Assembly (NCBI RefSeq): GCF_005116715.1
Contig: NZ_SWCI01000004.1
Location: 1-64,000, forward strand
Direction: 5' to 3'
Source: Ferrimonas sediminicola
GTDB taxonomy: Bacteria > Pseudomonadota > Gammaproteobacteria > Enterobacterales > Shewanellaceae
Length of the DNA stretch: 64,000 nt
The stretch's first letter is position 1. The number at the start of each line of letters is the position of its first letter. The translations under genes and the position numbers were made by a program. Positions 61,454-64,000 of this stretch are shown here, in pieces. The notes under the pieces were generated by a model, which was not told the origin of the DNA, did no database searches, and was given only the letters and a program-made list of their open reading frames with translations.

Positions 61454-62746
61454 ATGTCAGAAGAAGCATTTGACACCATTATCGTCGGAGCCGGCCTGGC
61501 GGGCAGCGTTGCCGCCTACGTCCTGGCCCAGGGCGGCGCCGATGTACTGGTGATTGAACGGGGCAACTACCCGGGCAGCAAGAACATGACCGGCGGTCGC
61601 CTCTATGGCCACAGCCTGGAGCGGGTGATTCCCGGCTTTGCCGAGGAGGCGCCCATCGAGCGGCGGGTCACCAAAGAGAAGGTCTCCTTCATGACCGAGG
61701 AGAGTGCGGTCACCCTGGATTACCACAACGGCACGGCCCAGCAGCCGGTGGAGGAGTCCTACACCGTGCTACGTGGCGAGTTTGACCAGTGGCTGGCGGG
61801 TAAGGCCGAGGAGGCCGGAGCCCAGTTCATTACCGGCATCCGCGTGGATAAGATCCTCACCCGCGACGGCAAGGTGGTGGGTGTCGACGCCGATGGCGAC
61901 GAGTTGCTGGCCAAGTGCGTCATCCTGGCCGAAGGGGTCAACCCGGTGCTCGGCGAACAGCTGGGCATGGTACAGCCCAGGGTTCAGGCCAGCGCCATGG
62001 CGGTGGGTGCCAAGGAGCTGATTGAACTGTCCGAGGAGCAGATCCGCGATCGCTTTAACCTCAGCGGTGACGAGGGCGCGGCCTGGCTGTTTGCCGGTTC
62101 CCCCTCCAACGGCCTGATGGGCGGTGGATTCCTCTACACCAATAAAAGCACCGTCTCCCTGGGGATCGTCGCCGGCCTGCACCATATCGGCGAGTCGGAC
62201 AAGACCGTGCCGCAGATGCTGGAAGACTTCAAGAACCACCCGGCGATCAAGCCACTGATCGAAGGCGGCAAGATGATCGAGTACTCGGGACACGTGGTCC
62301 CCGAAGCCGGTCTGCACATGGTGCCCAAGCTGGCCGACGACGGCGTGCTGATCACCGGTGATGCCGCCGGCCTGTGCCTCAACGTCGGCTACACCGTCCG
62401 CGGCATGGATCTGGCCATCGCCTCCGGGGAAGCGGCCGCCCGGGCCGTATTGACGGCACGAGACAGCAACGACTTCTCCGCCGCCGGCCTCGCCAGCTAC
62501 CAGCGGATGCTGGAGGAGAGCTTCGTGATGAAGGATCTCAAGCTGTACCAGAAGTTGCCGGCCTTCATGGAAAACCCACGCATCTTCAATCAGTACCCCA
62601 AGATGGTTGCCGACCTGATGCAGGAGATGTTCACCATCGACGGCACTCCGGCGCAGCCCATCCGCAAGACGCTGATAAAGCACTGCAAGGAGGTGGGTTA
62701 CCTCAACCTGCTGAAGGATGGCATTAAAGGAGTGACCGCATTATGA
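61454..62746 (+). CDS. fixC: Flavoprotein FixC (ETF-quinone oxidoreductase type)
   Basis: FixC is an FAD-dependent oxidoreductase of the electron chain to crotonobetainyl-CoA. The 430-residue product (ATG 61454) has the N-terminal dinucleotide motif TIIVGAGLAGSVAAY, GGRLYGHSLERVIPGF, and the FAD-phosphate block DGVLITGDAAGLCLNVGYTVRGMDLAI. E. coli FixC has 428 residues. It overlaps fixX by 4 bp (ATGA). Confidence 0.96.
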   Translation: MSEEAFDTIIVGAGLAGSVAAYVLAQGGADVLVIERGNYPGSKNMTGGRLYGHSLERVIPGFAEEAPIERRVTKEKVSFMTEESAVTLDYHNGTAQQPVEESYTVLRGEFDQWLAGKAEEAGAQFITGIRVDKILTRDGKVVGVDADGDELLAKCVILAEGVNPVLGEQLGMVQPRVQASAMAVGAKELIELSEEQIRDRFNLSGDEGAAWLFAGSPSNGLMGGGFLYTNKSTVSLGIVAGLHHIGESDKTVPQMLEDFKNHPAIKPLIEGGKMIEYSGHVVPEAGLHMVPKLADDGVLITGDAAGLCLNVGYTVRGMDLAIASGEAAARAVLTARDSNDFSAAGLASYQRMLEESFVMKDLKLYQKLPAFMENPRIFNQYPKMVADLMQEMFTIDGTPAQPIRKTLIKHCKEVGYLNLLKDGIKGVTAL

Positions 62747-63030
62747 GCAACGTCGTCAACGTAGATGTGAAGCTGGGGGTCAACAAGTTCCATGTGGATG
62801 AGGGCCATCCCCACATCGTCCTCAAGGAGAACCCCGACCCCGCCGAGGTGAAAAAGCTGGTGAACGCCTGCCCTGCCGGGCTCTACAAGCTGATGGAGGA
62901 TGGCAGCGTCAAGTTTGACTCCGCCGGATGCCTGGAGTGCGGCACCTGCAAGTTCCTCTGTGGCGACACCATTTTGGAGAAGTGGGAATACCCCAGAGGC
63001 ACCTTCGGCATCGAATACCGCTACGGTTAG
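62743..63030 (+). CDS. fixX: Ferredoxin-like protein FixX
   Basis: FixX is a small iron-sulfur protein that works with FixC. The 95-residue product has cysteines in VNACPAGLYKL and CLECGTCKFLCGD, the ETF-QO ferredoxin pattern, and ends GTFGIEYRYG as in E. coli. The ATGA overlap with fixC implies coupled translation. Confidence 0.96.
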   Translation: MSNVVNVDVKLGVNKFHVDEGHPHIVLKENPDPAEVKKLVNACPAGLYKLMEDGSVKFDSAGCLECGTCKFLCGDTILEKWEYPRGTFGIEYRYG

Positions 63031-63039
63031 CGAAAATAA

Positions 63040-63067
63040 AAAGAGGCAATAAGTGTATTGCCTCTTT
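63040..63067 (+). terminator. Terminator of fixABCX
   Basis: A 12-bp stem AAAGAGGCAATA/TATTGCCTCTTT with loop AGTG lies 9 bases after the fixX stop codon. The T-tract is short (TTTG). Confidence 0.85.
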
Positions 63068-63388
63068 GTCGTTGCAATTTTGCGTCCGCCAGCCGCCAAG
63101 CCAGAACTAATGACGCAAGCAGCTGATACAACGAGAATTTAAAAACACAAAACTCAAACACTCACGACTGTAAAAATAACGACGCCATAGAGAGAGTCAA
63201 TCGGGCCGGCCGCTGTTACCCATGGCACACACGCCAGGGGCAAGAACTGATACACTCGCCAGCCAATTTTGGGCAAGGAGCGGCCCAGCCGAAGAGAGTG
63301 GTCACTCATCGGAAAGAATTAATAAACAGAAAACTTAAGGGATATTTAACAGCGCGATCTTTCTATGCAGAAAAAACAGAGGCTAATA
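63068..63388. other. Intergenic region upstream of the yaaU-like gene
   Basis: About 320 AT-rich bases between the fix terminator and the next start hold no plausible gene. They contain a GGCCGGCC palindrome near 63205 and presumably the promoter of the transporter gene, but no clear -35/-10 pair stands out to me. Confidence 0.5.
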
Positions 63389-64000
63389 ATGAAAGCTGAA
63401 ACAAGTTTCGATGATATGGAGTTCTCTCCGCTGCATAAGAAGATCATGCTCTGGGGCAGCGGTGGCCCCTTCCTGGACGGCTACGTCCTGGTGATCATCG
63501 GTATCGCCCTGGAGCAACTGATCCCCAGCATGCAACTGGACTCCAACTGGGTAGGCCTGGTGGGCGCCTCCACTCTGGTGGGCCTGTTTGTCGGCACCGC
63601 CCTGTTTGGCTATATCGCCGACCTGTTCGGCCGCCGGCTGATGTTCCTCATCGACATCATCGCCATCGCCCTGCTTTCCGTGGGCACCATGTTTGTCTCC
63701 TCTCCCATGGAACTGGTGATCATGCGCTTCCTGATCGGGGTGGTGATCGGCGCCGATTACCCCATCGCCACCTCCATGGTGGCGGAGTTCTCCCCCACCA
63801 AGCAGCGGGCGCTGACCATGGGGTTCATTGCCCTGATGTGGTACGTGGGTGCCACCGCCGCCAACGCCGTGGGATACCTGCTGTACGATATGGAGGATGG
63901 CTGGCGCTGGATGCTGGGCAGCGGGGTGATCCCCTGCCTGGTGATCCTGCTGGGGCGCTTCCACCTGCCCGAGTCGCCCCGCTGGCTGCTGAAGAAAGGC
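63389..64000 (+). CDS. yaaU: MFS transporter, YaaU-like (incomplete at window end)
   Basis: Only the first 204 codons are inside the window. The product (ATG 63389 after AGG) reads FDDMEFSPLHKKIMLWGSGGPFLDGYVLVIIG, then GYIADLFGRRLMFLIDIIAI and GVVIGADYPIATSMVAEFSP. It is very similar to E. coli YaaU, a sugar-porter-type MFS protein that also follows fixX there. The transported substrate is not established; the linkage suggests a compound related to carnitine metabolism. Confidence 0.92.
   Translation, partial: MKAETSFDDMEFSPLHKKIMLWGSGGPFLDGYVLVIIGIALEQLIPSMQLDSNWVGLVGASTLVGLFVGTALFGYIADLFGRRLMFLIDIIAIALLSVGTMFVSSPMELVIMRFLIGVVIGADYPIATSMVAEFSPTKQRALTMGFIALMWYVGATAANAVGYLLYDMEDGWRWMLGSGVIPCLVILLGRFHLPESPRWLLKKG

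Overview
The window is chromosomal DNA of a high-GC gammaproteobacterium. The gene order recA-recX-alaS-lysC-csrA, then mutS, then rpoS-nlpD-pcm-surE-truD-ispF-ispD-ftsB-eno-pyrG-mazG-relA-rlmD with divergent barA, together with a respiratory repertoire of cai/fix and arr genes, fits Alteromonadales of the Ferrimonas/Shewanella type. Ferrimonas is my best guess (inference; no 16S is present).

Layout. (1) 1-700: a tRNA operon on the minus strand (Ser-GCU, then three Arg-ACG) with a 127-bp direct duplication, a 16-bp tRNA-end fragment and a strong promoter. (2) 0.8-26.9 kb: housekeeping and stress core. It contains csrA, lysC, alaS, recX and recA under a near-ideal LexA box, mutS, the rpoS-to-ftsB chain, eno, pyrG, the overlapping relA-mazG pair, rlmD, barA and yjaG. 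(3) 27.2-32.0 kb: an arylsulfate sulfotransferase locus with a TetR-type regulator divergent from dsbL-dsbI-(Tsx-like channel)-assT. (4) 32.2-39.3 kb: an arsenic island. Its molybdoenzyme/ferredoxin pair matches the respiratory arsenate reductase ArrAB in length and in every active-site position I can check. It is convergent with arsR-acr3-GAPDH-arsJ. (5) 39.3-46.7 kb: pgpA, thiL, nusB, ribH, ribBX, ribE, ribD, nrdR, glyA. (6) 46.9-50.2 kb: panD, a chemoreceptor, an SMR transporter and an HSL-type esterase, all in one direction. (7) 50.4-64.0 kb: anaerobic carnitine metabolism, caiTABCDE leftward and fixABCX-yaaU rightward. An outer-membrane porin gene sits between caiT and fixA, unlike the E. 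coli layout.

How it fits together. Electrons for crotonobetainyl-CoA reduction (CaiA) come through FixABCX. ArrAB would use arsenate as terminal acceptor in the periplasm. The arsenite produced can be exported by Acr3 under ArsR control. Arsenate entering the cytoplasm can be converted by the GAPDH to 1-arseno-3-phosphoglycerate and exported by ArsJ. AssT is matured by its own DsbL/DsbI thiol-oxidase pair. The most notable system is the arsenic island, which puts arsenate respiration, arsenite export and arsenate detoxification by organoarsenical efflux side by side. I saw no CRISPR array, transposase or phage gene. Residue numbers quoted for reference enzymes are from memory and should be checked.
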